From Mesorhizobium sp. Root102 (GTDB lineage: Bacteria; Pseudomonadota; Alphaproteobacteria; Rhizobiales; Rhizobiaceae), in contig NZ_LMCP01000005.1 in NCBI RefSeq assembly GCF_001425625.1, positions 63,053-127,052 on the forward strand: a stretch of 64,000 bases of DNA. The letters run 5' to 3'. Below the pieces are notes generated by a model. That model made no database searches and was not told the DNA's origin. It saw only the letters and a list, made by a program, of their open reading frames with translations. Of this stretch, positions 42,718 to 55,640 are shown piece by piece; the first letter of the stretch is position 1, and each line of letters opens with the position of its first letter. A program made the translations under genes and the position numbers.

Positions 42718-42938
42718 AAGAGATGGGATTGCTGTCACAACGGGGGCTTGAGCGAATTCGGATCCTCCGGGGGCTGAGGAACGGGATTTCTCCCTCAAGT
42801 TGTATGCGACTATCGACGCCGGACCTTAACAACTCCTTACCGGGCAGCCAAAAAATTTACGAATGTGTACCACTCGTGAAATCTAGGTAAATTCTACCGA
42901 CATATTTGGTTAACCATGCCCGAGAGTCTTTTTCATGG

Positions 42939-42979
42939 ATGTCGTTGTCTCAAAACCGGAGCCACATTTGAGCGACATG
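42939..42979. repeat. Interspersed palindromic repeat R2, copy 1
   Basis: Arms ATGTCG and CGACAT enclose TCAAAACCGGAGCCACATTT. It matches the element at 61676-61714, which has the same ATGTCGTT start, CAAAACCGG core and GGGCGAC end. Confidence 0.6.
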
Positions 42980-42988
42980 AAGTAGCAG

Positions 42989-44959
<1,971 letters not shown>

Positions 44960-45176
44960 GATGGTTCCTCCACGGTCGCCATCGCTTATGCATATCGCAG
45001 CGCAGCAGAGCAAGATTTTGTTCGGTCAATGCGACCAGATGTGCGCAAATGCCATCGCCGAGCCATAAAGACTTGAAATGCCTCAGCCCTAAGTCGTAGT
45101 GACGACTGGACGTCGTGGTGACGACTGGGGTTACACCCGTCGGGCGATTTGTCGGAATGGAAGCATACGGGGCGAT

Positions 45177-47030
45177 ATGCCATCATCTTTGATCCGGCGC
45201 GGGGTATGGACGATCGGCGCTGCCGGTATCGTCATCGCGCTGGTGGTTGCCGCCCTGCCGCTGATCGCCTCCACCCGTATCGTGCGCGACCGCATCGCCT
45301 GGGAAATGAGTGCGTGGAGCGGCTTCCGGGTCGCCATCGAAGGTTCGCCGCGCATCGAGGTCTGGCCGACATTCCGGGCCATCCTGACCGATGTGACGCT
45401 TTCACAATGGACCGACACCGAGGCGCCACCGGTCGTCGAGGCAGAACGGGTCGAGGTCGACCTTTCCGCCATGGCGGCGCTGCGCGGCGACGTGGTGTTT
45501 TCGACGGCGCGGCTGGTGCGGCCGACGATCCGGGTTCAGCGCACGCCAGCCGGCCTCTTCCTGCCCGCCGTCCCGACCGGCGGGCGCATCACGCGCTCCA
45601 TCGATGCGGCGCGCGGCGTGGTCAATGCCGACCCCGCCAAGCCGGACCTCGATAAGCTGCCGGCCGACACCTTCGGCACGGTGGAGTTCCGCGACGGCCG
45701 CATGGTGGCCTCCATCGCCGGCAAGGACGTCGAAATCCTGAGCAGTTTGACCGGCCAGGCGAATTGGGCGGCGATGAACAGCAATGCGACGCTGTCGGCC
45801 ACAGGGATCTGGCGCGGTGAAAGCGTTGCGCTGGACGTCGCCTCGGCGAAACCGCTTGTGCTGTTTGCCGGCGGTACGGCGCCGCTCACGCTGTCCTTCA
45901 AGGCGGCACCCGCCACCTTCTCGTTCGACGGCACGGCCAGCATGTCCGAAAACACCTATTTCGACGGCCAGGCGAAATTCTCGGCACCCTCGCTGCGGCG
46001 TGTCCTGGAATGGTCGCAGGCCGGCATCGCTCCGGGCGCTGCCATCGGCTCGGTCGGCATTTCGAGCAAGATCACGGCGACGGGCGGGCGCGTCAAGTTC
46101 GACAACACGGCCATTGCCCTGGACAACAATCCGGGAATGGGTGCGCTGGACCTCTCGCTCGGCGAGGCACAGCCGGTGATCTCCGGCACGCTCGCCTTCG
46201 ACACGCTCGATCTCAGATCGTTCCTCTCCGCCTTCACGCCGCTGGCGCCGACCGGAGGGGCGGGACCCGGCGAAATCGACACAAGTTTCGCCGACAAGAT
46301 CAACCTTGATCTCAGGTTGTCGGCAGCGCACGCCACGGCGGGGCCTATCCAACTCGCCGATGTCGCCGCCACCGCACAGGTCAAGGATGGTCTTTCCGCC
46401 TTCGATATTTCCGATGCCTCGGCCTTCGGCGGCAACATCCAGACCAGCCTTCGTTTCGACCGCAAGCCGGAAGGTACGCAGGTCGAAATCCGGCTGCTGG
46501 CGTCCGACATCGACGGCGGTGCTTTCGGCACGGCGGCAGGCATGACCCGGCTGGTGCCGGTCGGCACGGGGACCGTCTCGGTGATCCTCAAGGGACCGGG
46601 CAGAACCTGGGACTCCATCTTTGACAATGCCGACGGCTCGGTTTCGGCGACCTTCGGGCCAGGTGCGTTGAGCAAGCTCAACCTGCCGGCCTTCCTCAAA
46701 CATACCGAGCAAGGCGGCTTCTTCGCGCTTGACGACGTCTCCGACGGAACGTTGCCGATCGACGGCGCCGAGATCAAGGCCAGCATTTCGAAGGGCGTGG
46801 CACGGATCGACAAGGCCGAGGCCAATTCGGCGAAGTACAAGATCTGGCTGTCGGGCATCGCCTCCTACGCCGGACGAGGACTGGCATTGTCCGGTGGTGT
46901 CATTCAGGCGGACCAGGCGGCAACACAGACCAATGGTCAGCAAGGCCCCAACCAGTCCTCGTTCTTCGTCGGCGGGACATGGAGCACGCCGTTCATTTCC
47001 CCGATCAGCCGCGGCGTTTCGGGGGAATAG
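45177..47030 (+). CDS. AsmA-family envelope protein
   Basis: 617-aa protein with an N-terminal membrane anchor (GAAGIVIALVVAALPLIAS, residues 14-32) and a large periplasmic part ending in an AsmA C-terminal domain (LDLRLSAAHATAGPIQLADV, and SKYKIWLSGIASYAGRGLAL near 560). AsmA-like proteins are linked to lipid transfer between membranes. The ATG at 45177 places the anchor at the N-terminus; a longer in-frame start at 45099 lacks support. Confidence 0.82.
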   Translation: MPSSLIRRGVWTIGAAGIVIALVVAALPLIASTRIVRDRIAWEMSAWSGFRVAIEGSPRIEVWPTFRAILTDVTLSQWTDTEAPPVVEAERVEVDLSAMAALRGDVVFSTARLVRPTIRVQRTPAGLFLPAVPTGGRITRSIDAARGVVNADPAKPDLDKLPADTFGTVEFRDGRMVASIAGKDVEILSSLTGQANWAAMNSNATLSATGIWRGESVALDVASAKPLVLFAGGTAPLTLSFKAAPATFSFDGTASMSENTYFDGQAKFSAPSLRRVLEWSQAGIAPGAAIGSVGISSKITATGGRVKFDNTAIALDNNPGMGALDLSLGEAQPVISGTLAFDTLDLRSFLSAFTPLAPTGGAGPGEIDTSFADKINLDLRLSAAHATAGPIQLADVAATAQVKDGLSAFDISDASAFGGNIQTSLRFDRKPEGTQVEIRLLASDIDGGAFGTAAGMTRLVPVGTGTVSVILKGPGRTWDSIFDNADGSVSATFGPGALSKLNLPAFLKHTEQGGFFALDDVSDGTLPIDGAEIKASISKGVARIDKAEANSAKYKIWLSGIASYAGRGLALSGGVIQADQAATQTNGQQGPNQSSFFVGGTWSTPFISPISRGVSGE

Positions 47031-47050
47031 GCCCGCCGCGCTTTCAATCT

Positions 47051-47869
47051 TCAGCCGCGCTGTGCGGCCTGCTCGTCGAGCTGGCGCTGCACCTCACGGC
47101 GCTTGTTGGCAAGCGAGGCGATGATGACGCCAATCGCCACAACGGCGATCAGGATGGTGCAGGCGGCGTTGATCTCCGGCGTCACGCCGAGGCGAACCTG
47201 GCTGTAGATCTTCATCGGCAGCGTCGTGGCGCCCGGCCCGGAGGTGAAGCTGGCGATGACCAGATCGTCGAGCGACAGAGTGAAGGCCAGCATCCAGCCG
47301 GACACGATGGCCGGCATGATGACCGGCAGCGTGATCTGGAAAAAGGTCTTCACCGGCGTTGCGCCCAGATCCATCGCGGCTTCCTCGAGCGAGCGGTCGA
47401 AGGTGATGAGGCGCGACTGCACGACGACGGCGACGAAGCACATGGTCAGCGTGATGTGGGCGAGGGTCACGGTGAGGAAGCCGCGGTCGAGGCCGACCGC
47501 GACGAAGAGCAGCAGCAGCGACAGGCCGGTGATGACTTCCGGCATGACCAGCGGTGCAAAGACCATGCCTGAAAACAGCACCCTGCCCCTGAAGCGCGTG
47601 TAGCGGGTCAAGGTGAGCGCAGCCAGAGTGCCCAGCACCGTCGCAACGGTGGCCGAGATCAGGCCAACACGCGCCGTCACCCAGGTCGCGTCCATGAGGC
47701 CCTGGTTGTGGAACAGCGAGACGTACCATTTGGTCGAGAAACCGCCCCAGACCGTGACCAGTTTCGACTCGTTGAAGGAGAAGACGATGAGCAGCACGAT
47801 CGGCAAATAGAGAAAGGCAAAGCCAAGCACGATCGAGGTGATGTTGAAGCGACTCCAGGTGGTGTTCAT
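47051..47869 (-). CDS. potI: PotI, putrescine ABC transporter permease
   Basis: 272-aa inner-membrane permease with six spans. The EAA loop is SLEEAAMDLGATPVKTFFQI with the downstream VIMPAIVSGWMLAFTLSLDD typical of PotC/PotI. It lies 4 nt after potH and is last in the operon. PotI is chosen over PotC because the operon order and binding protein match potFGHI. Confidence 0.88.
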   Translation of the reverse strand: MNTTWSRFNITSIVLGFAFLYLPIVLLIVFSFNESKLVTVWGGFSTKWYVSLFHNQGLMDATWVTARVGLISATVATVLGTLAALTLTRYTRFRGRVLFSGMVFAPLVMPEVITGLSLLLLFVAVGLDRGFLTVTLAHITLTMCFVAVVVQSRLITFDRSLEEAAMDLGATPVKTFFQITLPVIMPAIVSGWMLAFTLSLDDLVIASFTSGPGATTLPMKIYSQVRLGVTPEINAACTILIAVVAIGVIIASLANKRREVQRQLDEQAAQRG

Positions 47870-47873
47870 GCGG

Positions 47874-48845
47874 TCACCTGTCCATTTCTTGAGCGCGCGC
47901 CTGAGCCCGCTGGAAGAGCATGATCGGCACGATCAGCAGCAACAGCAGGATGACGGCCACGGCCGACGATACAGGCCAGTCGCGATTGGCGAAGAACTCG
48001 TTCCACAGCGTCTTGCCGATCATCAGCGTCTGCGACCCGCCAAGCAGATCGGGAATGACGAATTCGCCGACGGCCGGAATGAACACCAGCAGACAGCCGG
48101 CGATGACACCGGGCAGCGACAGCGGGAAGGTGATCTTCCAGAAAGCGCCGGTTGGCGGACAGCCGAGATCCTTGGCTGCCTCGATCAGCGAATAATCCAT
48201 CTTCTCAAGAGCGGAATACAGCGGCAGCACCATGAACGGCAGGTAGGAATAAACGATACCGATGAAGATCGCCGTGTAGGTGTTGAGGATGATCAGCGGC
48301 TGGTGAATGACCCCAGTGGCGAGCAGCAGCTGATTGAGCAGCCCTTCGGGCTTGAGAATGCCGATCCAGGCGTAGACGCGGATCAGGAACGAGGTCCAGA
48401 ATGGCAGGATCACCAGCATCAGCAAGGTTGGGCGGATCGTCGCCGGCGCGCGCGCCATGCCGTAGGCGATCGGATAGCCGACGAGCAATGTCAGGACCGT
48501 CGAGATCGCGGCGATGATGACGCTGGTCACATAGGCGTTGAAGTAGAGCGCGTCCTGCGTCAGCCAGGTGTAGTTGTCGAGACTGAGTTGCTTCAGCTGA
48601 GCAATGAACCCGGAAATGCCGCCGCTGAAATCGAGTGCCGGCGTATAGGGCGGAATGGCGATCGCCGTTTGCGACAGTGAAATCTTGAAGACGATGACGA
48701 ACGGAATGAGGAAGAAGAACAGCAGCCAGACATAGGGGACGATGATGACCAGGCGGCCAAAGAAGGCCGCGCCCAGCCTGGCGAGGGCGGATCCGCCGGC
48801 ATTGGTAGCCGGGGCTGATGCGGTGGTGACGGCGGCGCTCGACAT
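47874..48845 (-). CDS. potH: PotH, putrescine ABC transporter permease
   Basis: 323-aa permease with six spans and a 30-residue Ala-rich cytoplasmic start. The EAA loop is LIEAAKDLGCPPTGAFWKIT, followed by FPLSLPGVIAGCLLVFIPAV. The insert RVYAWIGILKPEGLLNQLLL is typical of PotB/PotH. It starts 9 nt after potG. Confidence 0.9.
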   Translation of the reverse strand: MSSAAVTTASAPATNAGGSALARLGAAFFGRLVIIVPYVWLLFFFLIPFVIVFKISLSQTAIAIPPYTPALDFSGGISGFIAQLKQLSLDNYTWLTQDALYFNAYVTSVIIAAISTVLTLLVGYPIAYGMARAPATIRPTLLMLVILPFWTSFLIRVYAWIGILKPEGLLNQLLLATGVIHQPLIILNTYTAIFIGIVYSYLPFMVLPLYSALEKMDYSLIEAAKDLGCPPTGAFWKITFPLSLPGVIAGCLLVFIPAVGEFVIPDLLGGSQTLMIGKTLWNEFFANRDWPVSSAVAVILLLLLIVPIMLFQRAQARAQEMDR

Positions 48846-48854
48846 GGTCGCCCC

Positions 48855-49994
48855 CTACCGCGTCAGCACGACGCCGGCGTCGGGCCGGAAGGAAACCCAG
48901 GCGCGGTCGTTCCAGCTCAACGGATCCTCGGTGATGCGGGCCGCGTTCATGGTGCTCGCACGCACCACCTGGCCGTCGTCCAGCCTGACATGATAGACGG
49001 TCATGTCGCCGAGATAGGCGATGTCGTAGACCTCGCCCTCTATCGCGTTGACCGCCTCGGCCGGCTTCTTCGACGACACCTTGATCTTTTCCGGCCTGAT
49101 GGCGAAGGTGACGGCCGTCCCAGCGCCGGCGGTGCCGGCATTGTCGGTGCGGATGGTGATGCCATTGCCGGCATCGATGCTGGCGCTGCCGGCCTCGCCA
49201 CGCGCGATCTTGCCTTCGAACATGTTCACATTGCCGACGAAGCCGGCGACGAAGCGCGACCCCGGCGCCTCGTAGACTTCGGCCGGCGTTGCCACCTGCA
49301 TCACCTCGCCCTTGTCGATGATGGCGATGCGATCGGCCATCGTCATCGCCTCTTCCTGGTCATGGGTGACGACGACGAAGGTCAGGCCGAGGTTCTGCTG
49401 CAGGTCCATCAGTTCGAACTGCGTTTCCTCGCGCAGTTTCTTGTCGAGAGCGCCAAGCGGCTCGTCGAGCAGCAGCACCTTCGGCCGCTTGGCGACCGAG
49501 CGGGCGAGTGCGACGCGCTGGCGCTGGCCACCTGACAGCTGATGCGGCTTGCGCTTGGCGAACTGCTCGAGCTTGACCAGCTTCAGCATCTCGGCAACGC
49601 GCGACGCGATCTCGGGCTTCGGCATGCCGTCCTGCTTGAGGCCGAAGGCGATGTTGTTCTCGACCGTCATGTGCGGGAACAGCGCATAGGACTGGAACAT
49701 CATGTTGACCGGCCGCCGGTAGGGCGGGATGCCGCGCAGATCCTGGCCATCGAGCAGGATGCGGCCTGATGTCGGCTCCTCGAAACCGGCGAGCATCCTG
49801 AGCAGCGTCGATTTTCCGCAACCGGAGGCGCCGAGCAGAGCGAAGAACTCGCGCTCGAAGATGGTCAGCGACAGATTGTTGACGGCGGTGAAGTCACCGA
49901 ACTTCTTGGTGACGTTGTCGAACTGGATATATGGCTTGGCGTTCGGGTCGTTCCACGGCGCAAAATCCCTGCGGATGCTGCCAAGCGATTTCAT
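48855..49994 (-). CDS. potG: PotG, putrescine ABC transporter ATPase
   Basis: 379-aa ATPase. Walker A is GASGCGKST near residue 60, signature LSGGQRQRVALARS near 155, Walker B LLLDEPLGALD near 178, with a C-terminal TOBE domain. The ATG at 49994 follows GGAGTGGGAC; a longer in-frame start lies beyond the potF-potG hairpin and is rejected. Confidence 0.92.
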   Translation of the reverse strand: MKSLGSIRRDFAPWNDPNAKPYIQFDNVTKKFGDFTAVNNLSLTIFEREFFALLGASGCGKSTLLRMLAGFEEPTSGRILLDGQDLRGIPPYRRPVNMMFQSYALFPHMTVENNIAFGLKQDGMPKPEIASRVAEMLKLVKLEQFAKRKPHQLSGGQRQRVALARSVAKRPKVLLLDEPLGALDKKLREETQFELMDLQQNLGLTFVVVTHDQEEAMTMADRIAIIDKGEVMQVATPAEVYEAPGSRFVAGFVGNVNMFEGKIARGEAGSASIDAGNGITIRTDNAGTAGAGTAVTFAIRPEKIKVSSKKPAEAVNAIEGEVYDIAYLGDMTVYHVRLDDGQVVRASTMNAARITEDPLSWNDRAWVSFRPDAGVVLTR

Positions 49995-50038
49995 GTCCCA
50001 CTCCGTCCTGACTCTTGCTTCTTGCCCCAGAAAAGAAT

Positions 50039-50064
50039 GGTCCCGGCAGGTGGCTGCCGGGACC
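50039..50064 (-). terminator. potF-potG intercistronic hairpin
   Basis: Perfect 11-bp stem GGTCCCGGCAG with CTGCCGGGACC around a 4-nt loop, followed on the minus strand by ATTCTTTTCT. It can end part of the transcription or protect the potF mRNA, giving more binding protein than transporter. Confidence 0.65.
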
Positions 50065-50075
50065 ATGTCGATTGC

Positions 50076-51173
50076 TTATTGGCCAGTGACGATCTTGGTC
50101 CAGGTGCGCGTAATGATGCGCTGGGTCTTGGGATCGTACGGCTGGACAGTATAGAGCTTCTGCAAGGTCGCCACGTCCGGATAGATCGCCGGATCGTCCA
50201 GGATCGCCTTGTCGACGAACTGCTGCGACGCCTTGTTGCCGTTGGCGTAGAGCACAAAGTTCGACGATTTGGCGATCACTTCAGGCTTCATCATGTAGTT
50301 GATAAATTCATGCGCCTCGGTGACATGCTGCGCATCGGCCGGTATCGCCATCTGGTCGAACCATATCTGCGCCCCTTCCTTCGGCACTGCGTAGCCGATT
50401 TCGACGCCCTGCTTGGCTTCTTGCGCGCGGTTGCGTGCCTGAAAGACGTCACCCGAGAAGCCGACCGCCAGGCAAATGTCGCCGTTTGCCAGAGCATTGA
50501 TATATTCGGAGGAGTGGAACTTGCGGATGGAGGGCCGGATCTTAAGCATAACCTCCTCGGCTTTGGCGATATCGTCGGCCGAAGTGCTGTTCGGGTCGAG
50601 GCCGAGATATTTCAACGCTGCCGGGATCATGTCGGCCGGCGAATCCAGCACATACACGCCACAGTCCTTCAATTTGGCCAGACTTTCCGGGTTGAAGAAC
50701 ACGTCCCAACTGTCGATCTTGTCGGTGCCGAGCGCTGCCTGCACTTTCTTGATGTTGTAGCCGATGCCGACCGTGCCCCACATGTAGTTGGTCGAATATT
50801 CGTTGCCGGGGTCGTATTTGCTGGTTCGCTCCGAAATGACGTCCCACATGTTGGAAAGGTTCGGCAGCTTCGACTTGTCTAGCTTCTGGAACACCCCGGC
50901 CTGGATCTGGCGCGCGAGGAAATTGCCGCTGGGCACGACGACGTCGTAGCCGCTGCCGCCGGCAAGCAGCTTGGTTTCAAGGATTTCGTTGGAATCGAAG
51001 GTGTCGTAGACGACCTTGATGCCGGTTTCCTTGGTGAAATCATCGATGATCGAACTGTCGATGTAGTCCGACCAGTTGAAGACGTTGACGACGCGGTCTT
51101 CGGCGTGACCGCCGACGGTAAAAAGCGTCAGAAATGCCGAGGTTGCCGAAAGCCAGAGCGCTTTGCGGATCAT
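50076..51173 (-). CDS. potF: PotF, periplasmic putrescine-binding protein
   Basis: 365-aa periplasmic binding protein with a Sec signal (residues 1-25, cleaved after GGHA). The family start is VVNVFNWSDYIDSSIIDDFT, with YDTFDSNEILETKLLAGGSG and YMWGTVGIGYN following. Length is normal. AAAGGAGAATAGC precedes the ATG at 51173. It is the first gene of potFGHI. The specificity (putrescine rather than spermidine) is inferred from PotF-like sequence and the puu genes at 57499 and 59124. Confidence 0.9.
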   Translation of the reverse strand: MIRKALWLSATSAFLTLFTVGGHAEDRVVNVFNWSDYIDSSIIDDFTKETGIKVVYDTFDSNEILETKLLAGGSGYDVVVPSGNFLARQIQAGVFQKLDKSKLPNLSNMWDVISERTSKYDPGNEYSTNYMWGTVGIGYNIKKVQAALGTDKIDSWDVFFNPESLAKLKDCGVYVLDSPADMIPAALKYLGLDPNSTSADDIAKAEEVMLKIRPSIRKFHSSEYINALANGDICLAVGFSGDVFQARNRAQEAKQGVEIGYAVPKEGAQIWFDQMAIPADAQHVTEAHEFINYMMKPEVIAKSSNFVLYANGNKASQQFVDKAILDDPAIYPDVATLQKLYTVQPYDPKTQRIITRTWTKIVTGQ

Positions 51174-51523
51174 GCTATTCTCCTTTGGTGAGTGTTCCAT
51201 TGCCGGCTCGTCGCGGACCCCGCGCGACCGGGCATTTGTTTCAGACTATTGAGCTTTCCAAGGGCCGACAAGCGCGAACTGGCGACACCATGCAGGCGGT
51301 TCAATGAGCGGCAAGAGATGGCTCTGTGTCCCTGCGGCGGCCTGGGAGGCGTGCCGATACCGTCAGAGGCTTTCGCCGTGGCGGGGGCAGAGATACGACG
51401 ATATGGTCCGGTCTCGATCTGACCGGCTGGGAGACTTGGCAAGATACGCCTGTCTTGTTGTTGCCGTGGTCTCAGCCTGCCCGCGCGGCTACGAAGTTGT
51501 CAATGGCAAAGCTGCACACCGCT
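51174..51523. other. 350-bp spacer between potF and the EamA gene
   Basis: No supported gene or clear regulatory site; plus-strand open frames here show no family features. The potF promoter must lie within it. Confidence 0.4.
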
Positions 51524-52477
51524 TCAATTAGGCGACGGCACGCCGGTGACCCCTGCACGCTCGGGCCGTGTCTGGCGCTTGAACTCAAGACCGATATGGA
51601 CGAGCAGCGCCGTCACCACCACCGCGCCACCGATGATGGTGCGCGCCGACGGCACCTCGGAATGGATGAGCCAGACCCATATCGGGCCGAGGATCGGCTC
51701 GAACGTGCCGAGCAACGCCGCGATGGCCGCCGGGATCAGCCGTGCGCCAGTGGCGAAGAACGCGAGACCAATGCCGAGATTGACCACGCCGAAAGCAAAG
51801 AGAAAGCCCATGTCACTGACCGATACAGTGAATGTCGATGCCTGTGAGGCGGCAAAGCCGGCCGCAAGCATGGTGCCGAGACAGGTTGCCGGCGTCATGC
51901 GTACGCTGGAAAACCGCCGGGTGATGACGGTCGCGATCGAGAACATGACCGCGATCAACAGCGCCAACCCGTCGCCTATGGGCGAGACGGCGCCATCAAG
52001 CGATTCCGACACCATGATGGCGACGCCGGCGATGACGGCGGCAATCGCCACCCAGGTCGTGATACCAACCCTTTCGTGGAACAACGCCCAGGCAAACAGC
52101 GCCGCCAGCAACGGCACGCCGGCCTGCATCAACAGGATGTTGGCGACGGTGGTGTAGGCAAGCGCCACAACGAAGGCGGTCGACGCGGTGGCGAAGCAGA
52201 TCCCGACGGCAAGGCCGGGCAGACCCATGTCACGGAACATTTTCAGCATGCCGCGCCAGCCGTCGCGCCAGACCATGAAGCAGACCAGGAAGGCGGCTGC
52301 CCAGATGGAGCGCCAGAAAATAACCGTCCAGCTGTCGCCGGTGGTGATGAAGCGGGCGATGGTGCCGCCGAAACTCCACATCAGCGCCGACAGGAACACC
52401 AGCAGGAAGCCGATGCGCTCCTCCCGTTGCGGGACGCTCGATGAAACAAGGATCGGCGATGGTGCGGTGTCGGTCAT
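51524..52477 (-). CDS. EamA-family (DMT) transporter
   Basis: 317-aa protein with ten membrane spans forming two EamA repeats (GFLLVFLSALMWSFGGTIAR; LALLIAVMFSIATVITRRFS). Such proteins are usually exporters of amino acids or other metabolites; the substrate cannot be read from sequence. The ATG at 52477 gives a 20-residue cytoplasmic lead. A longer reading upstream overlaps nothing but lacks support. Confidence 0.82.
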   Translation of the reverse strand: MTDTAPSPILVSSSVPQREERIGFLLVFLSALMWSFGGTIARFITTGDSWTVIFWRSIWAAAFLVCFMVWRDGWRGMLKMFRDMGLPGLAVGICFATASTAFVVALAYTTVANILLMQAGVPLLAALFAWALFHERVGITTWVAIAAVIAGVAIMVSESLDGAVSPIGDGLALLIAVMFSIATVITRRFSSVRMTPATCLGTMLAAGFAASQASTFTVSVSDMGFLFAFGVVNLGIGLAFFATGARLIPAAIAALLGTFEPILGPIWVWLIHSEVPSARTIIGGAVVVTALLVHIGLEFKRQTRPERAGVTGVPSPN

Positions 52478-52612
52478 GGGCGCGACTGTCGGGCTTTTGT
52501 GGACGGGACGATGCGCAAGGGACGACGAAAAGATGCTCTGTTCGCGTAACGCAAAGACGCAGGCCGGGGGTGAGCCAGCGACCGGCGACAATTGTGGCAC
52601 CTTGCCTCGGCG

Positions 52613-54055
52613 CTACTGGAAGTCGAAGGCGCTCAGGCCCGTCACCATCTCGTCGAGGCCGAGCGGACGCGTCACCGGCGGTTCGGCGCGCGCCAGGCAG
52701 CCGACGCGTTCGCAAAGCCGGCAGGCAGGCCCGATAGGCGTCGCCGCTACACTGCCAGCCTTTGCGGTGATTGCCGCACCGGGCAACGCTGCGCCATAGA
52801 CGATCTCGTCACGAAAGCCGATGTCGCAACCGAGCAGCAGCGCGGTGCGGCGCGGGCGTTCCGAGAACGCGCCTTGCGGCCCTTCCAGCGTGCGGGCGAT
52901 GCACAGGAACTCGGCGCCGTTGGGCATTTCCACTGCCTCGACGAAGATCTGGCCGGGCTGGGTGAAGGCCACATGCACGGGCAGTTTGGGACAGCCGCCG
53001 CCGAAGCGGCTTTGCGGAAAGCCCTGGCTGCCGGCCTTGCGGAAGCGGTTGCCGGCGCTGTCGACCTCCAGCATGAAGAACGGCACGCCTGAGGCACCCT
53101 GCCGCTGCAGCATGGTCAGCCGGTTCGCCGCCTGTTCGAAAGAGACCCCGAAGCGCGAACGCAGGACGTCGACGTCATAGCGGGCGCGCACGGCTGCCGC
53201 ATGAAAGGCCTGATAGGGCATCATCAGCGCATGCGCCGCGTAGCGGCCAAGTTCGAAGCGGGCCAGGCGGCGTGCCTCGTCGGTGGTGAGTTTGAGCGCC
53301 TGGATCTCGCCGGCGACCGCGACTGTCATGCGGATCAGACAGGCCTCCATCGCGACTTCGCGCAACTGGTCGAACGGCGACAGGCGTTCGGACAGGAACA
53401 GGCGCTGCGAGTGGCGATCGTAACGGCGGCGCCAGTTCGGCATGGTGGCGACCGGCAGCACCTTGACCACGATGCCATATTCGCGCCTCAGCCAGGCCTT
53501 CAGCGCGCCGAACAGATCGTCGCCGGGATCGAGGACCGAGGTGAACGCCGCGGCCTCCTCCTCGAGGGCTGCGAAATGGTTCGGCCGGCGCTCGAAAATC
53601 TCGTGCACCTCGTCGATCGGCAGGCGGGCGCCGGAAAGCGCCGTCGCGCGACCTTCGCGCGCCAAAAGCGCGTTGAGATCGGACAGGCGCTCGGCCTGCT
53701 CGCGATAGGCGCGGAACAGTTTTATCACCGCCGCGGACGCGTTGGGCGCTGCCTCGGCAATCTCGATCAGCTCCTGATCGCCCGGCAGCTCGCCGACCAG
53801 CAGAGGATCAGTGAACACCTCCTTCAAGGCGGCGACAGACCCCCTTGCCTCGCCCTGCAACTCGTGTGGGTCGACCTTGTAGACGGACGCCAGTTTCAGG
53901 ATCAGCTGCACCGTCAGCGGCCGCTGGTTGCGCTCGATCAAGTTGAGATAGGACGGCGAAATGCCGAGGCCCTCGGCCATCGCCATCTGAGTCAGGCCCT
54001 TGGCGTTGCGGATGCGGCGGATGCGCGGCCCGGCGAATATTTTCTGGTCAGCCAT
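52613..54055 (-). CDS. RamB/ScfR-type short-chain fatty acyl regulator
   Basis: 480-aa regulator. Residues 10-65 form an Xre helix-turn-helix (IRNAKGLTQMAMAEGLGISP, SYLNLIERNQRPLTVQ). The middle is an IrrE/ImmA-like peptidase-family domain without obvious HExxH, and the C-terminus is a DUF2083-type domain with cysteines in PACRLCERVGCLARAEPP. Relatives (RamB, MccR, ScfR) sense acyl-CoA and control acetate or propionate genes. It is divergent from aceA, its likely target. Confidence 0.85.
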   Translation of the reverse strand: MADQKIFAGPRIRRIRNAKGLTQMAMAEGLGISPSYLNLIERNQRPLTVQLILKLASVYKVDPHELQGEARGSVAALKEVFTDPLLVGELPGDQELIEIAEAAPNASAAVIKLFRAYREQAERLSDLNALLAREGRATALSGARLPIDEVHEIFERRPNHFAALEEEAAAFTSVLDPGDDLFGALKAWLRREYGIVVKVLPVATMPNWRRRYDRHSQRLFLSERLSPFDQLREVAMEACLIRMTVAVAGEIQALKLTTDEARRLARFELGRYAAHALMMPYQAFHAAAVRARYDVDVLRSRFGVSFEQAANRLTMLQRQGASGVPFFMLEVDSAGNRFRKAGSQGFPQSRFGGGCPKLPVHVAFTQPGQIFVEAVEMPNGAEFLCIARTLEGPQGAFSERPRRTALLLGCDIGFRDEIVYGAALPGAAITAKAGSVAATPIGPACRLCERVGCLARAEPPVTRPLGLDEMVTGLSAFDFQ

Positions 54056-54074
54056 CGACTGTCCTTGACAGGAA

Positions 54075-54223
54075 TTTACACAAGTTTCGCGGCAACCTCG
54101 CTGCGCTGCCCTTTACAATCATGACAAATTTACAATGCGAGTCTGTCAAAGGCAACACAGATTTTCCCTTATATTTCGCCAACTTCCTTGATTTTTCTGG
54201 CTCATTTTGCGCCGCAATGTAAA
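54075..54223. promoter_or_regulatory. Possible operator cluster between the RamB-like gene and aceA
   Basis: Four TTTACA/TGTAAA motifs lie in the 236-bp divergent interval: 54075, 54112, 54129 and 54218 (reverse). Three extend to AATTTACA. Repeated A/T-rich short sites suit an Xre regulator, but the true RamB-like motif in rhizobia is not known to me. Confidence 0.35.
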
Positions 54224-54291
54224 TTCAGTCATATCCCGGCGCACAGATGATCAACGCCCGGACACGGTGCAGCAATCTTTCGGAGTGACCC

Positions 54292-55581
<1,290 letters not shown>

Positions 55582-55640
55582 CGGATCACAGAAATACAGA
55601 GGAAACGCCCAACGGGGCTTGGAACACAAGGAGAAGACCA

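Larger units (their letters stand above)
42603..42988. other. 386-bp interval between kinase and acetoacetyl-CoA synthetase 3' ends
   Basis: Holds repeat R1 (42640-42684), a minus-strand terminator (42690-42717), about 220 bp of unassigned sequence that may contain a small RNA, and repeat R2 (42939-42979). No protein gene is supported. Confidence 0.6.
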
